DNA of 64,000 nucleotides from Choristoneura fumiferana (GCF_025370935.1 NC_133474.1:21105560-21169559); one strand, 5' to 3'; shown: positions 31,776 to 43,976, counted from the stretch's first letter. The notes: generated by a model from the letters alone, not told the origin. Program-made: numbers and translations.

Positions 31776-31979
31776 CAGATTATCATCAGTAGGGGAAACC
31801 GCGGGTAAGCACAAGTCTTCCATAAACACATCTTTTATAAATTTTCCAGCATTAAACAATTCTCTTGCGACATCTCCAGATGGCACCACGTGAGCCAGCG
31901 AAGCGTGCTGTGACAGATGCGACACGATTCTCTGTATATCCTCCATACGTTTTAAACGTGGTAACATTTTATAAGAAAT
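31776..31979 (-). CDS. Candidate internal exon of an unrecognised gene (copy B)
   Basis: Same 204-bp open segment as 2,174-2,377, with the same acceptor and branch-like motif. One substitution changes Asp to Val. The possible donor reads GTGATA here. Downstream sequence differs from copy A immediately after this boundary, as expected of an exon edge or of a repeat boundary. Confidence 0.35.
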
Positions 31980-32100
31980 CTAGCAGCAAAGTATTAGCAA
32001 GTACATTTCTGTTATAATAATATGACCTTAATGATTTTCACTCATAATTAATAGGTACCACGATCGGGACTTATCATACTAACAGTCGAGGAATATTTAC

Positions 32101-32210
32101 CTCGATGTTTTGACCACATTACAGTGGCCGTGGTCACGAGTAGACTACTCTACCACTGTTTTTCTGTCTATTCGTGATCACGGCCACTGTAATGTGGTCG
32201 ATATGTCGAG
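32101..32210. repeat. Foldback hairpin element (copy B)
   Basis: The same 110-bp hairpin as 2,499-2,608; no difference seen by eye. Confidence 0.85.
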
Positions 32211-32714
32211 ATAATTATTACAATACAATTCAATGACTTAATTGTACACCACAAATAGTAAGCTATATGGAAAACTGGTATACAGAGAGAAAATTACAAG
32301 GTTCTTACTCGTGTCTTTTCTACGAAAAAGTACTTACTATCTGGACAAAATGACTCATAACACTTGGCTCCTGAAACCAACTTTGGCATATCTTGCGACC
32401 TTCGTCCAACTCTCACCAGCCATCGACCCTAAAATCCGACTTTTGGACTTTGTCCCTCCAGCGATACTGGAACGTCAGTTTTTAGGGTTCTGTACCTTAA
32501 AAGGAAAAAACGGAATTCTGTTAAATCGCTTTGTTGCCAATTTTCAATGACTTAAATCACTTTAAACTTCAGTGTTTCATATCTAGGTAGGTAAGCAATC
32601 TCCGACTTGTGAATGCACTCTCAACTCCGTAAAAGTCAGTGGTACCTACGTTGACGACTTTATAAACAAAGATTTTGCACCGATCCAATTAGTTTAATGT
32701 TCTTGAATGGAGAC

Positions 32715-32870
32715 TGCAGTTCAGCAAGCGCAGCGCAGGACGTCCACCAACGAGATGGACGGATTATCTGGTTAAATGCAGGTTGCAGGTTGCTTTCAAT
32801 CAACCACCACCTATCCAACAGTGGATGTTTTACGGCTGATGTGATGATAATGATGATGATGATGATGATA
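32715..32870 (+). pseudogene. LINE 3' end remnant (copy B of 3,130-3,283)
   Basis: The RT C-terminal tail is further shortened: the stretch between ctggttaaatg and caggttgc is rearranged into a short direct repeat (caggttgcaggttgc). The (GATGAT)n tail is present. Confidence 0.7.
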
Positions 32871-33249
32871 AATAGTCTAGGTAGGTATAAGTGGGGTAAC
32901 ATTTAGTTATGTTTTTTTTCCTGTATTTTCCATAATAAATAAGTTATATTACTACTTCAAATCTAAATTTTCCACTGAATCACAAACTTTAATGGCGGAG
33001 ACAATCAGCAGTTCCATCCCTCGGGGTTTCTCTCGATTAGCCGGTGCCATTTTTAATTCCCATCCCATCAATATTAATTCAATCGTAGTAACTAAGTTAT
33101 CGCGTTTGGTATAAATCTCAAGTAAGTATAGTGAAATTTATAAATTTCATAATGGGACAAGGTTCTATTTTTGTAAACTTTTATGATGGACAGTTTTTCT
33201 TTTATTGTTATATATTTTTTGACGATTTTCATTTTATAGTTTTACACGA

Positions 33250-33380
33250 GTTTAAACTTGCAATTTATTTGTATGCCTGTGGGCCAAACATATTAGTAAT
33301 ACCAATTACGTTGTAACACATTGTGTATAATTGTAAACACCTATGTTGACAAAATAAAGATACTTTGACTTTGACTTTGA
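33250..33380 (+). mobile_element. LINE 3' tail with (TTTGAC)n (copy B)
   Basis: Counterpart of 3,650-3,790, with one repeat unit fewer in the tail. Confidence 0.75.
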
Positions 33381-34033
33381 AAGTTTTTCTTGTAGATGCA
33401 TTTCAAAATGGCGTTTTTCTGGTTGGACGTATAATTTCGAATTGCCTCTAACTCTTTATTGTTTTGTAATGACCTAGTCTATGCTATTGCTGTTACTACT
33501 ACTAACTTGACTAATTTTTTGTCATCAATGACTGAGTACATCGGTGACTAACTGTGACATTATACTATAATTTTACTAACAATAGATGATTACTAACAAA
33601 ATGGATGTAATTGTCTGAGTAAATAAATAAATGAAAAATAATTTTAACAAATTCGTTCAAACTTAACGAGACCAGCTTGCCTTAATCCACAGTGCAACCC
33701 CTTTCATTAATATACAAGACACTATAATTGGGGGTTGAGGGGTCGGGGTTGGAGTCCCGAGGAGGCCAATAACACGAAACGGGTGTGGTCAGGCAAAGTT
33801 TGGGAAGCATTGCCCTCTGGTGGCCGATTTTGGGTTGCCATGTTTATGATAAAGTTGTAACGGTAAGTATGCATTGTTTCGGCGTGTGCTAGGCAAGTGC
33901 ATGGTAACACCGGAGGAATTTAATAGAAAAATAAAGGAAATAATTAAATAAGTAACTATAAAGGCTACCAAATTGTTTTTCAAACCCTAGCCAAAAAAAA
34001 AGGAAATTATAATCACAAAAACAACTCAGTGTA

Positions 34034-34403
34034 GGTACAGTCAAACATTGAGTTGGGTCCTGCGCTTCCGGGCCATGGATGCTAACAGTTCCCACAGCCC
34101 GGTTGCAATAAGGCAGCAAAGAGGAACACCCTGGGGTTTTTAGTGGGTACACCGTCCCCCTTCTGGGGCGGGACTCCCACATACCCACCGGTCTCCCCGG
34201 GTGAAGTCCGTAACGGATTTTCCCCAGGTTAAAAAAAAAAAAAAAAAGGTACAGTCAAACATATTGAATCATGATCATGATCCAGTGAACCTTTGTGCTA
34301 CTAATGTCATGTTGACATCTCATACTATTGTCAATCGAATCATAGTGAAATTGATTGTTAAAAGGTTCCACCCTGGGTTATGATTCAATTTGTTCGACTG
34401 TAC
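34034..34403. mobile_element. TIR element (copy B), with a retroelement in its left end
   Basis: The termini ggtacagtcaaacat and tgttcgactgtac match 4,465-4,922. The left terminus is duplicated as the target site of the insertion at 34,049-34,247. Confidence 0.7.
34049..34247 (+). mobile_element. 5'-truncated poly(A) retroelement, only in copy B
   Basis: 199 bp ending in about 18 A residues, flanked by a perfect 15-bp target-site duplication (ggtacagtcaaacat at 34,034-34,048 and 34,248-34,262). The body contains caccctggggtttttagtgg and gggactcccacataccc, which look like a LINE 3' UTR. The family was not identified. Confidence 0.85.
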
Positions 34404-34774
34404 AAATTCTTTCAAATGTGAAATAAGTGCGTTAAATAAAACATTTTGAACATAAGCTATTTTACTGATTATAGTTGATTGTATTTTTGTCATACGTTTA
34501 TAAAATTTCAAGTCAATCTTCAAGTCTTCGATGATCTTCGATGATTAAACCCACATAAAACCCACTAACCACTAACAAAGCAAGTTAACGCCTATCCTAA
34601 ACTATCCTACGTTGTTCTATTTTATTCTATACTATCCTACTAATATTAAATGAGATAGTTTCCCTTATTCTCGTAGTGCCACCAACCTTTTGAAGATGCT
34701 CGAATGTTTCACTGTTTGTTACTCAATGAAGCAACAACGGTTTGACGAATTCAGCATTTATAGTTTTTTTTGTG

Positions 34775-34830
34775 GTAGGCCTATGTCCAGCAGTGGACGT
34801 CTTTCGGCTGACATGATGATGATGTTGATG
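34775..34830 (+). mobile_element. LINE 3' tail fragment (copy B of 5,306-5,360)
   Basis: Same tail, ggcctatgtccagcagtgga and GATGATGATG. Confidence 0.7.
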
Positions 34831-35067
34831 AGTATTTTTATTTTGGAATTTATTTCTGTTTTAGTTTCAAAATTTGGCGCATAGAAGGTCTATAACCTAG
34901 ATTAACACGTGGGGTATTTCTTGTATGAAATGAATAAATTACACACAACCTAACTCACGCTTCTCTCACTCTCTAGTTTGCCAAATGCAAATATTCACTC
35001 TACCTCACTGGTACTCATCTAGTTTACCACCATTTCCTTGTGCACTTTGTTTAGAGACGACCAACTT

Positions 35068-35430
35068 GTCTCACCATGTCTCACTACCCCACTCTCACTA
35101 TGACCCGTCTCACTATGTCTCACTACACCCTACTTTCACTATGACCCGTCTCACTATGTCTCACTTCACTACCCTACTCTCACTATGACCCGTCTCACTA
35201 TGTCTCATTACCCTACTCTCACTATGACCCGTCTCACTATGTCTCACTACACCCTACTTTCACTATGACCCGTCTTCACTATGTCTCACTTTACTACCCT
35301 ACTCTCACTATGACCCGTCTCACTATGTCTCACTACACCCTACTTTCACTATGACCCGTCTTCACTATGTCTCACTACCCTACTCTCACTATGACCCGTC
35401 TCACTATATCTCACTACCCTACTCTCACTT
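35068..35430 (+). repeat. Minisatellite (copy B)
   Basis: Same ~39-bp family as 5,600-6,077 but about 115 bp shorter, and with a different order of unit variants. Confidence 0.93.
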
Positions 35431-36056
35431 AGCCCCGCTGTTCTAAAATCTAGGCACAAATCCGCTAACTCGCAGATTCGCAATAAATATCGGCCACTAG
35501 CCAATAAAGCGTTTAGGTATTCGTTGCGCCGCCGACATAACACATTCCGTTTAGTGCACCGGACGCATTGCCCGAGTCATAAGCGGCAGCGTTCTTTAAA
35601 GGTACCCGCGTTCGGGGCAATCTTCTAAACAAGGCTCCTTTCACTAGGGCCGTACATTACCTTAAGGCTCCGTTTCCACCAGAGATGTGCGAGGATGTGT
35701 TGCGAGGAATGTGTTTTTCATGAACCAATAGAAACGCTTCATTTACCTTCGCTCCGCTTGGCTGTTTCAACTAGAGCTGTGCTGTACAAGGATAGATAAA
35801 TTAAGCGTTAGCGTAATATTTTGGGGACACATCTGGAGACCCTGTTTTTACAGCTCGTAATCATGGACTGAGTCTACCTCCCAAATTTTGTTGAAATCGG
35901 ATAGATAAACTCAGGGTACAACTTTAAATAGAAATGCCCCTCTGCAATGCGTGCAGTAATTCTAAAGTGCGTGAAATCCCGATTCACGTTGGGATCGCGT
36001 GAAAACTTACGGTCCAATTTTAGATAGAGGGTTTTTCGAAATCAATTTAATAGAAG

Positions 36057-36335
36057 TATTTTTTTTTATTCGACTGGATGGCAAACGAGCAAGTGGGTCT
36101 CCTGATGGTAAGAGGTCACCACCGCCTATAGACACCAGCGACACCAGGGGGATTGCAGATGCGTTGCCAACCTAGAGGCCTAAGATGGGATACCTCAAGT
36201 GCCAGTGATTTCACCGGCTGTCTTACTCTCCACGCCGAAACACAACAGTGCAGGCACTGCTGCTTCACGGCAGGATTAGCGAGCAAGATGGTGGTAGCAA
36301 TCCGGGTGGACCTTGCACAAGGTCCCACCACCTGC
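36057..36335 (-). mobile_element. Poly(A)-type retroelement 3' end, reversed (copy B)
   Basis: Counterpart of 6,708-6,984 with a few substitutions. Confidence 0.75.
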
Positions 36336-37536
36336 AAAAAATATAATATCTAAGCAATGGAATATAATAAAGACCGAAAACGATAACGAAAGTTATAATT
36401 ATAATGCTAATAGACTAAGAGCCCTGTTAACCACTCTGTTTATTCGAACAAAACATACAGAGACTGCATCACAGATATCAGTCACATAAAAATTATCAAC
36501 GCGTTGTGAAACAGGCCTTCAGTCTAAAATATTCTTTTCTAAATTATAATGATTTGAGAGAATTTCGCGTCCGTAATACGTATTTTCATTTGTTTATTTT
36601 ATGTAATGTCACAAATAAAAGTTTTCCTTTTGTCTTCCTAAATCGCTACCGCCCCTCCCCTGCGCCAGCGCATCGCACAACCCGCCGGACGCGCATAACG
36701 AATGTCCAAACACTGAATAGCTGATGAACAATTTGCATACGAGACTCGTCGGTGACACGGCGGCTTAGGCTCTGCCTGTATTGATTTGGATCTATACTGG
36801 CTTGTATCGACTATTTTAATTAAGACTTCATAAGTTCCAATATTGGAACGTTTTGATCCCAGAGTAGAAAAATCAAGAGGAAATAGCATGTCGATGAGAC
36901 ACACTGAAAATAAGATCAAAAGAGCATAGGAACTATTCACAGTACGGTTGTTTTATCATTATAGTAACGTCCATTTCATCGTCAAATTTGATAAAGAAGC
37001 GGCTACACCGCTGCTCAAAATACGGCGACGATTTATACGACGACAAAGCGTCAAGATTTTATCGCATACCCTCCGTATCGCTGCTTAAAATAAACCCGGA
37101 TTTTTAATCCCACGGAAAAAATGTAAACAAAGTTTCGTCATTGTCAAAGTGACTTTTCAGGGGATTTCAAGGTATGGGCCTGCTAGAAATATTATATATT
37201 ATTTAAGGTATTTTTTTCTATTTTCGATAAAAGAGCCGTTTTGACCGAGAAGTACTTGGACCGGAGTCCATCCTTTCATATAAAAATAAACGAAAAACAA
37301 CGGAAAACGTAACAATGAACCACTTAACTACAATAAAAATATAACGACAATGTCGACAGTAAAAAAAATAACAGAACAAGAGTCACTGCAAAACGATTAC
37401 GAATTCAGTCTCGAATGTTAGAGCATTGAGTGACGTCTCGCGTCGAGCGGCCCACAGATTAAAAACCCGGGTGTAATGTATACCAGGACAAGAAATAAAT
37501 TATGCATACGAAAACAGTACTCTCTTTGAAAATACA

Positions 37537-37812
37537 AACTGAAATATAGATGCACAGAAAAACCAGAAAAATAAGACCAGCACTGGGAATCGAACCCAGG
37601 TCCTCGGTATTCCGTACCGCGTGCTACTGCTGGTCAACGGTACAGACACGAATTTCCCCTATGCACCTCATATCTCAGCTTGTTTGTTTCTTATTTAGCC
37701 ACTTAAGCAGTGACGCTAGCGACATCTATACCGTAGCCCTCATCGAGAAACTTTCGACACTCCATTCGAACCCGGACAAGAGATGTCGTTACTAAGCAAT
37801 CAAATTAAGATT
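37537..37812. mobile_element. tRNA-like element, partial (copy B of 8,135-8,345)
   Basis: It keeps 77 bp (tttcccctatgcacctcata through gctagcgacatc) that copy A has lost. It has the same missing D-arm segment in the tRNA-like core. Confidence 0.7.
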
Positions 37813-38289
37813 CGTTTTTTTGAATCTTTTTGTATTCTTTAAATTGTACAATTGAAAACATTTTGATCTATTTATTACACTCTTAAGAAGGGAAGTTGCG
37901 TTTAATTTTATCAATTTTCAAGAGCAAAAGGATAACGAGAAATTCCTAACACGTTTGTCGTCTTAAAAAATATCACCGCACCGTTTTCTCCCGTCCTCGT
38001 GCACCTTAAAAATGGCATCGCTCCCGGATAATCGACGGGCCGCGGGCCTCCAGCGACCCGCCGGACCGTCGCAATATCCGGCCCGTGAACGACTCGGCTC
38101 GCCGGAAATTTCATCAAATCTGTCGGACTCTATTTTGATAGCTACTGCTGTTTGAATGTATTTAATTGATATTGCGCGTGCGTCAGTACGCTGCGATGCG
38201 ATTCGAAGACGGTAGGTAATTTCGAGATGACCATTGGGGTCTCGAATTGACACCGCAAAACAACGAGATAAACAGATGACTTAATTACA

Positions 38290-38405
38290 ACCGCGAGTTC
38301 ACGGTGGAGTAGGCCGCTTCCGACCGAAGCAACTGGAGGTCTATGGGGGAGGCCTATGCCCAGCCGTGGACGTCTTACGGCTGATATGATGATGATGATG
38401 ATGTG
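38290..38405 (+). pseudogene. LINE 3' end remnant (copy B of 8,826-8,937)
   Basis: Same decayed RT tail, with slight expansion of the (ATG)n tail. Confidence 0.7.
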
Positions 38406-38890
38406 GTAATTTATGATGGCTTCAATCATACGGTGCGAAATAGTTTTGCTACACATTGCTGAGCTGCGGACGGCGGTCGAAACGTTTTAGAGGTCTACCC
38501 AGATAGTTAAAGCACTTACTTGATCCACGCACTTTACACACAAGAAAAATTATAGACCTTTTCTTGTGTGCTAAGTGTTCAAATTTCAACCTACGGTTGA
38601 GTAGAAGCTTGAAGCTCTTGAGCTTTATTATACAACTATAAAAAAAAGGTTAGGTTAAATTCCAAAGTTTAATCACAGCCAAGAACAAAAGAGTAAGCAA
38701 AATAACGACATCAGCCAATTAGATAATATAGAGAAGGAGGAGGAGAGGAGGAGATTCAATTCAAACCCCAAGGTTATTTCACTATCTAATCTACAAATAG
38801 TTATCATCATTGTTTCAATGCAGATGTATTTATTAATAGAATCAATAAGTACTATTGTGTAATAAGAATTATCTCTCAGCGATAAACGAG

Positions 38891-38898
38891 TATAAAAG
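38891..38898 (+). promoter_or_regulatory. TATA box of the SDR gene (copy B)
   Basis: TATAAAAG, 68 bp before the ATG counted from its first base, as in copy A. The leader differs by one base (gcgcgacgtac instead of gcgcggcgtac). The GATA-type sites upstream are retained. Confidence 0.8.
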
Positions 38899-38958
38899 CC
38901 CAAGTGTCTCGTCTCTCCACATTATACAGTTATCGTTGCGCGACGTACATAGACAAAC

Positions 38959-39714
38959 ATGACTTTCCAAAACAAAGTAGTGGTGGTAACGGGAGCCAGC
39001 ATGGGCATCGGCGCCGCCACAGCCCTTCTCTTCGCCAAGGAGGGGGCCGATGTGGTCCTCGTCGCGCGCACGCAGGCCAAGCTCCACGACGTCGCCAGGC
39101 AGATCGAAGCCCTCGGCAGAAAAGCCCTGGTCATCCCAGCAGACCTGTCCAAAGAAGCCGAAGTAGCCACTGTCATCCCCAAAACCATATCCCACTTTGG
39201 CAAGCTGGACATCCTTGTCAACAACGCCGGGATAGACGTGGAGGGATCTTTACTGAATGGCAAAGCCTTGCAAGCATATGACAGGGTGATGCAAGTCAAC
39301 GTGCGAGCAGTGATCCAGCTGACAATGGCCGCGGCGCCACACCTGGTCAAGACCAAAGGCAATGTCGTCAACGTATCCAGCGTGGTTGGCACGCTCGTGT
39401 GCAAGTCGCCGACTATGGTACCGTACTTCGTTTCAAAAGCTGCGCTGAATCACTTCACGCGTTGCGCGGCCTTGGAGCTGGCGGCGTTGGGAGTCAGGGT
39501 CAACGGGGTGGTTCCAGGCCCCGTGGACAACGACTTCCCGGCCAACAACGGCTATTTAAACCTCGACCGGCAGACCAGAATGGCTGGGACTGCCCAAGGA
39601 TTCATGGCTCAGAATGAGGAGCTGGGAGAACTGATCCTCTTCCTTGCCAGTGACAAGGCGAAGAGTGTCACTGGCTCCAACTATGTCATGGATAATGGTA
39701 TACTTCTGAAGTGA
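38959..39714 (+). CDS. Classical short-chain dehydrogenase/reductase, FabG-like (copy B)
   Basis: The second 251-aa intronless SDR, identical to the copy at 9,489 except for Ser177 to Leu and one silent change at His80 (cat to cac). All catalytic and cofactor residues are kept: TGASMGIG 11-18, NNAG 88-91, Asn114, Ser141, Tyr156, Lys160. Residue 177 sits just before GVRVN, outside the catalytic set and in a position that varies in the family, so activity is probably unchanged. The promoter is intact, but the downstream AATAAA and GU-rich element seen in copy A are altered, and a LINE sits about 500 bp downstream. It may be a true paralogue or the other allele of the same gene, depending on how the duplication is resolved. 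Confidence 0.95.
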   Translation: MTFQNKVVVVTGASMGIGAATALLFAKEGADVVLVARTQAKLHDVARQIEALGRKALVIPADLSKEAEVATVIPKTISHFGKLDILVNNAGIDVEGSLLNGKALQAYDRVMQVNVRAVIQLTMAAAPHLVKTKGNVVNVSSVVGTLVCKSPTMVPYFVSKAALNHFTRCAALELAALGVRVNGVVPGPVDNDFPANNGYLNLDRQTRMAGTAQGFMAQNEELGELILFLASDKAKSVTGSNYVMDNGILLK

Positions 39715-39761
39715 ATGGCTCTGCCATTAGTTAGTTGATGAGTTAGTGATGTCTATGTAAT

Positions 39762-39767
39762 TCTAAA
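39762..39767 (+). terminator. Degraded poly(A) signal (copy B)
   Basis: TCTAAA occupies the place of AATAAA in copy A, and ten bases of the following GU-rich element (ctatgtgttt) are missing. The next AATAAA is at 40,181-40,186. Confidence 0.65.
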
Positions 39768-40212
39768 TTTTATTTATGAATTATTGGCTTCTCTACAACA
39801 TTTTGAAAAATATGAAGCTGTACAAATTTTTAATAATTATACTTTTTAACCAACGCAAATTTAGTTTTAGTAAGCTTTTATTACGTCCGCCTGTATCTAA
39901 GGTTGTGATGAAATCTATTTTTGACCCCTGACAAAAAAAAAGGGGGTTGATAGGTATAATAAGTTCAACCAATATGTTTGTGTGTGTTTGTTTGTGTTAT
40001 CATAGCTTCCAAACGAACCTGTTTTGATGCTATTATTTTTTTTCGAAATCTGATTTACTGGAAATGGTTTTTATCTAAGGTCCATTAAACTCAGTTCAGC
40101 CGTTTTGGAGATAATTTTTGAACTTTGAAATAACAATATCTTTCAACTTTTCTTAGTTATTCTGTATTTTTCTTACTGGTAATAAAGTAATTTATTCTTT
40201 ATTAACGTAAAA

Positions 40213-40903
40213 TTCTGTTTCTTTTAGTCTGTGCATTCGGTTCATATTTGGCCTACGTAATATGATCATGTTTCTAATTTCCGATCACAGCTCAGGTGGC
40301 TCCCCATCCGCTTTCGCCGAAACTCTCACATTCTCCATCTTCTCTACGGCATTCTCTTTAACCCTGCAACTCCTTGCTACCTCAAAGAGCGATTTAGCTA
40401 TGTTACTTCTGTTCGTTGCTCTCAGAACTTCCTCCTTACTGTCCCACTTTCAAACTCTAATTCTATGTTTATTCTTACACTGTCCAGGCCACTCGGTTGT
40501 GGAACTCCCTACCGATAGACTTGAGGCGCGCAAAGTCCTTGCCTATCTTTAGGTCTATGCTTAGGGAGCACTACCTATCATCTTGCGTATAAATGTATAG
40601 TTAGCTTATTTATGTGTTGTTATGGTATCCATCTACCTATCTATCTGTTTAGATTTGTTGTGTATGTGTATTGTATGTGTTAGTTTTATATTCTTGATAC
40701 AGCTCTGATCTACTGTAAATTGCACCACCTGCTAAAATGTATTCCTTATTTCTGTCCATTGTAAAGGTTGCCTGGAAGAGATCGCTCTGAAGCGATAAGG
40801 CCGCCTATTGCTTACCTTAGAAAATCTCTATGTATATACTTGTTTTCTCTGTACTGTTTACTGTATTGGTGTGCAATAAAGAGTTATTGTATTGTATTGT
40901 ATT
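40213..40903 (+). mobile_element. 5'-truncated LINE insertion, only in copy B
   Basis: 691 bp flanked by gtaaaa (40,207-40,212 and 40,904-40,909), the same hexamer being single in copy A at 10,739. One frame near 40,495-40,600 ends RLWNSLPIDLRRAKSLPI, then a stop; this is the C-terminal signature of Jockey/CR1-type LINE polymerases. The 3' UTR follows with gatcgctctgaagcgataag, AATAAA at 40,875-40,880, and a (TATTG)n tail. The 96-codon frame at 40,262 is out of phase with this signature and is not a gene. Confidence 0.88.
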
Positions 40904-41338
40904 GTAAAACCAAACACACTGGCCATAGCTAATTTTTGTAAATAGAAAAAGAAACCATTCTAAGCACCGCTAAAAATGTTTCCGCTATCAAAACTGGCAA
41001 CACCTAATTAAAAAAAAATACGATTCCAAATTTGAAATTCAACTGTCATAACCAGCCAGTATCATTCACTTCACACCTCAGGTAATCAGTACCGCAAACA
41101 CCACTCGACATTTATCACCGGCCGAAACAGAAGGCGCATAAGTAAAAAAATCCATGATTTCTCAAAGGGATGTTTGTCAGGCGCTGCGCCGGGAACGCAC
41201 GAGTTAACTTTTTGACCGGGATACCTTTACAGACGTGATAGGAATAGCGCTGATGGTCCAAGGGAGAGGGGAATGGTATAATTGATAGTCCGAGGTTTTT
41301 TTAATCAACTAAGATGGTGGCATTTTAGATCCCCACGT

Positions 41339-41405
41339 ACTAAAAGCCCTCTTGTTCTGAGAGGAGGCCTGTGCCCAGCAGTGGGACGTATATAGGCTGG
41401 GATGG
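41339..41405 (+). mobile_element. SINE 3' end fragment (copy B)
   Basis: Counterpart of 11,173-11,240. Confidence 0.7.
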
Positions 41406-41631
41406 ACGTACTAAAAACTTTTTGTCGATCGAGAATTTTGTGGGGTTTTAAATCTGTATGATGGCGACTAAACATACTACAAAGATAATGGTCGGCCGGT
41501 AAAAGAGTTTGAAGGGCTGCGCAATTCTCTTCAAACTAAACTGTTGGCGAACTATCAACCCATTGCTTGATCAGTATAGCACTCTACTTACCAAGCACGT
41601 ATACTGAAACCAATTATTTTCTTCCAAAAAT

Positions 41632-41825
41632 ATGCGAGAATGTGTTGCGAGGAACGAGTTTGTCATGAACCAATAGAATCGCTTCATGTGCCTATCCGCG
41701 CTCAGCGCAGCTCTAATGGGAACAGGTCAGCGGAGCTGATAGGTGAAGGAAGCGTTTCCATTGGTTCCTGACAAACAAATTTCTCGCGACACATCCTCGC
41801 ACATCTCTGGTGGAAACGCATTTTT
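41632..41825. mobile_element. MITE with long TIRs (copy B)
   Basis: Counterpart of 11,465-11,662, with scattered substitutions in the centre (aacaggtcagcggagct). Confidence 0.75.
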
Positions 41826-42614
41826 AGTATACTCGGTATACTAAATCATTTTAAAAAAACTTCTTTTTCTAAAATAAGATGGCGTCTGCCACATATAACC
41901 GCTCCCGCTCGCGTCACATCATAACTGCGGCGCCGATGTTTTTTCGCTCCGATGATTTCGTCGAGATCTCTTGTTGATCTGCGAAGGCGAATTTTTGGCG
42001 GCTACGTGCTTGCTTTCTGTAATATCTCGGGTTGCCGTTTTGTTATATCTTGAGTTACCTCGGTTTGCCGGCCGGCCGTTCTTTGATCACGGGCCTATTT
42101 ACTTACCTTGTATTTTTGGGTATTTGAATTTTGCACGCGTTTACAGAATTGAAAGTGTGGGATTTTTTGGGACCTTGCTTAATGGTTGTGCGGTAACTTC
42201 ATTTAGTTTCCTACTTACCTACTTACGTACGTTTTTCGGTACTTATTGAATTTTATAGACAGAAAAAAAACTGCGCAATACAATACATCTGATTATAATA
42301 ATATAAGTATGATTTTATCCATTTGGTACCTTACGCACTAGACGCAGTATAATATTTACTTTGTCAGTAGGAATGGTTGTAGTTGATAGGTAGGTAATTA
42401 AACGACGGTTGAAGGAATCATTCTATTTACAGCTGGTCGGCTTGCGAGGCTTATTGTATTTAAATGATTTGACCGAGCAAATGCTTGCCATCCAATATTA
42501 GTAGTAGAAGGCCACGATAGAGAGCTCTCTAAGGCAGATGTTGTTACTGGAGATTGAAATCCGGAGGACGACCGTACCAAGTTTTATTTATGCATCCATA
42601 TGCATGCAATGCAT

Positions 42615-42952
42615 GGAGAGAACAATACTAGGGGTTTCTTTGAGGGATAAAAGCCGAAATTACATTATCAAACAAAGAACAAAAGTCACCGATATTGCTC
42701 AAAGAATTAATTAGTTCACTGAAGTTGCATTGGGCTGGCCACGTCTGTCGCAAGACCGATGAACGGTGGAGCAGAGGAGTCGGACGGGAAAACGTGGTGT
42801 AGGGCGTCCTGAGGTACGGTGGACGGATGACCTTAAAAGAGTTGCTGGTAGCGGATGGATGAAAGGGGCTGAGGACAGAGTGTTGTGGCGCGCCATGGAA
42901 GAGACCTATGTCCAGCAGTGGACTGGTGTAGGCTGATGATGATGATGATCCA
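42615..42952 (+). pseudogene. LINE RT C-terminus (copy B of 12,453-12,786)
   Basis: Same decayed tail with additional frame changes; it ends cagcagtggactggtgtagg and (GATGAT)n. Confidence 0.75.
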
Positions 42953-43079
42953 TGGCATAGCTAAGAAACTTTGATATTTTTAATAAAACTATGACATCAA
43001 TTTTCATTAAACTAGTTTTTCATTAAAAAACCGCTTCAAAATGGTTCATCCATGTGGAAGCTATAATCATATAACATAG

Positions 43080-43086
<7 letters not shown>

Positions 43087-43137
<51 letters not shown>
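43087..43137. repeat. (AC)n microsatellite (copy B)
   Basis: About 51 bp, preceded by a copy-specific ataatcatataacatagc stretch. Confidence 0.97.
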
Positions 43138-43139
<2 letters not shown>

Positions 43140-43693
43140 GTTCGAATTTATAACACTTGTTACGTTACTCACACTTTAATAAGTAGAATAAGTACTACAT
43201 TTATGAAACCTACACAAAACCGCCTTCGCGTGGGAGCGTTATTAAAAATCAGTTAAATGAACACTTACCTTATAGTATATGTAAACTGCACAGCACACAC
43301 GTATGTTAATACGAACTAATCAAAACATCTCCACTAACGAGTACACTTTGCATATTACGGCCTATCGCGCCCCGGGGGGTGCTGCCGTGTCTTGCCGGAT
43401 TATCATTTTACGGCCCGGTTTATGGCCGGAATGATTTTCGACGACGAGATTACATTTTGCTGGAAAAAAAAATACAATTCGTTGAGAAATAATTGGGAAT
43501 GTACTTGGGTGTCGTGGGGTCATGTACACGACATAATGAGATAAGTTGAGTTACAGTTAATAGCCAACTATAAAGTCATCAAAGTCAAAGTCAAAATCGC
43601 TTATTGCATATCAAGCTGTTACACTTTTTAACGAACAACTCCCGAACGTGAAGATTATTACGAATTATAGGGTTGTTAGGTATTTAATACGAA

Positions 43694-43976
43694 GTGGCGT
43701 CCTAGTGGCTGTAGCCTTCTAAGCAAAGGATCGTGGGTTCAAATTCAGGCTCTCACTTCTGAGTTTTTCGAAATTCATGTGTGTAATTATATTTCAAATT
43801 CACCAGGAGCTTTTCGGTAAACGTTGCGAGGAAACTTGCACAACCTGCGAAACAATTCATTGGTGTGTGTGAAGTTCCCAGTCCGCACTGGGCCCGCAGG
43901 GGAACTACGGCCCAAGCCCTCTCATTCTGAGGACTGTGCTCAGCAGTGGCACGTATAGGCTGGAACGATGATGATA
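43694..43976 (+). mobile_element. tRNA-derived SINE (copy B)
   Basis: Counterpart of 13,535-13,804. It retains acaattcattgg, which copy A lacks, and so is closer to the family consensus. Confidence 0.85.
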
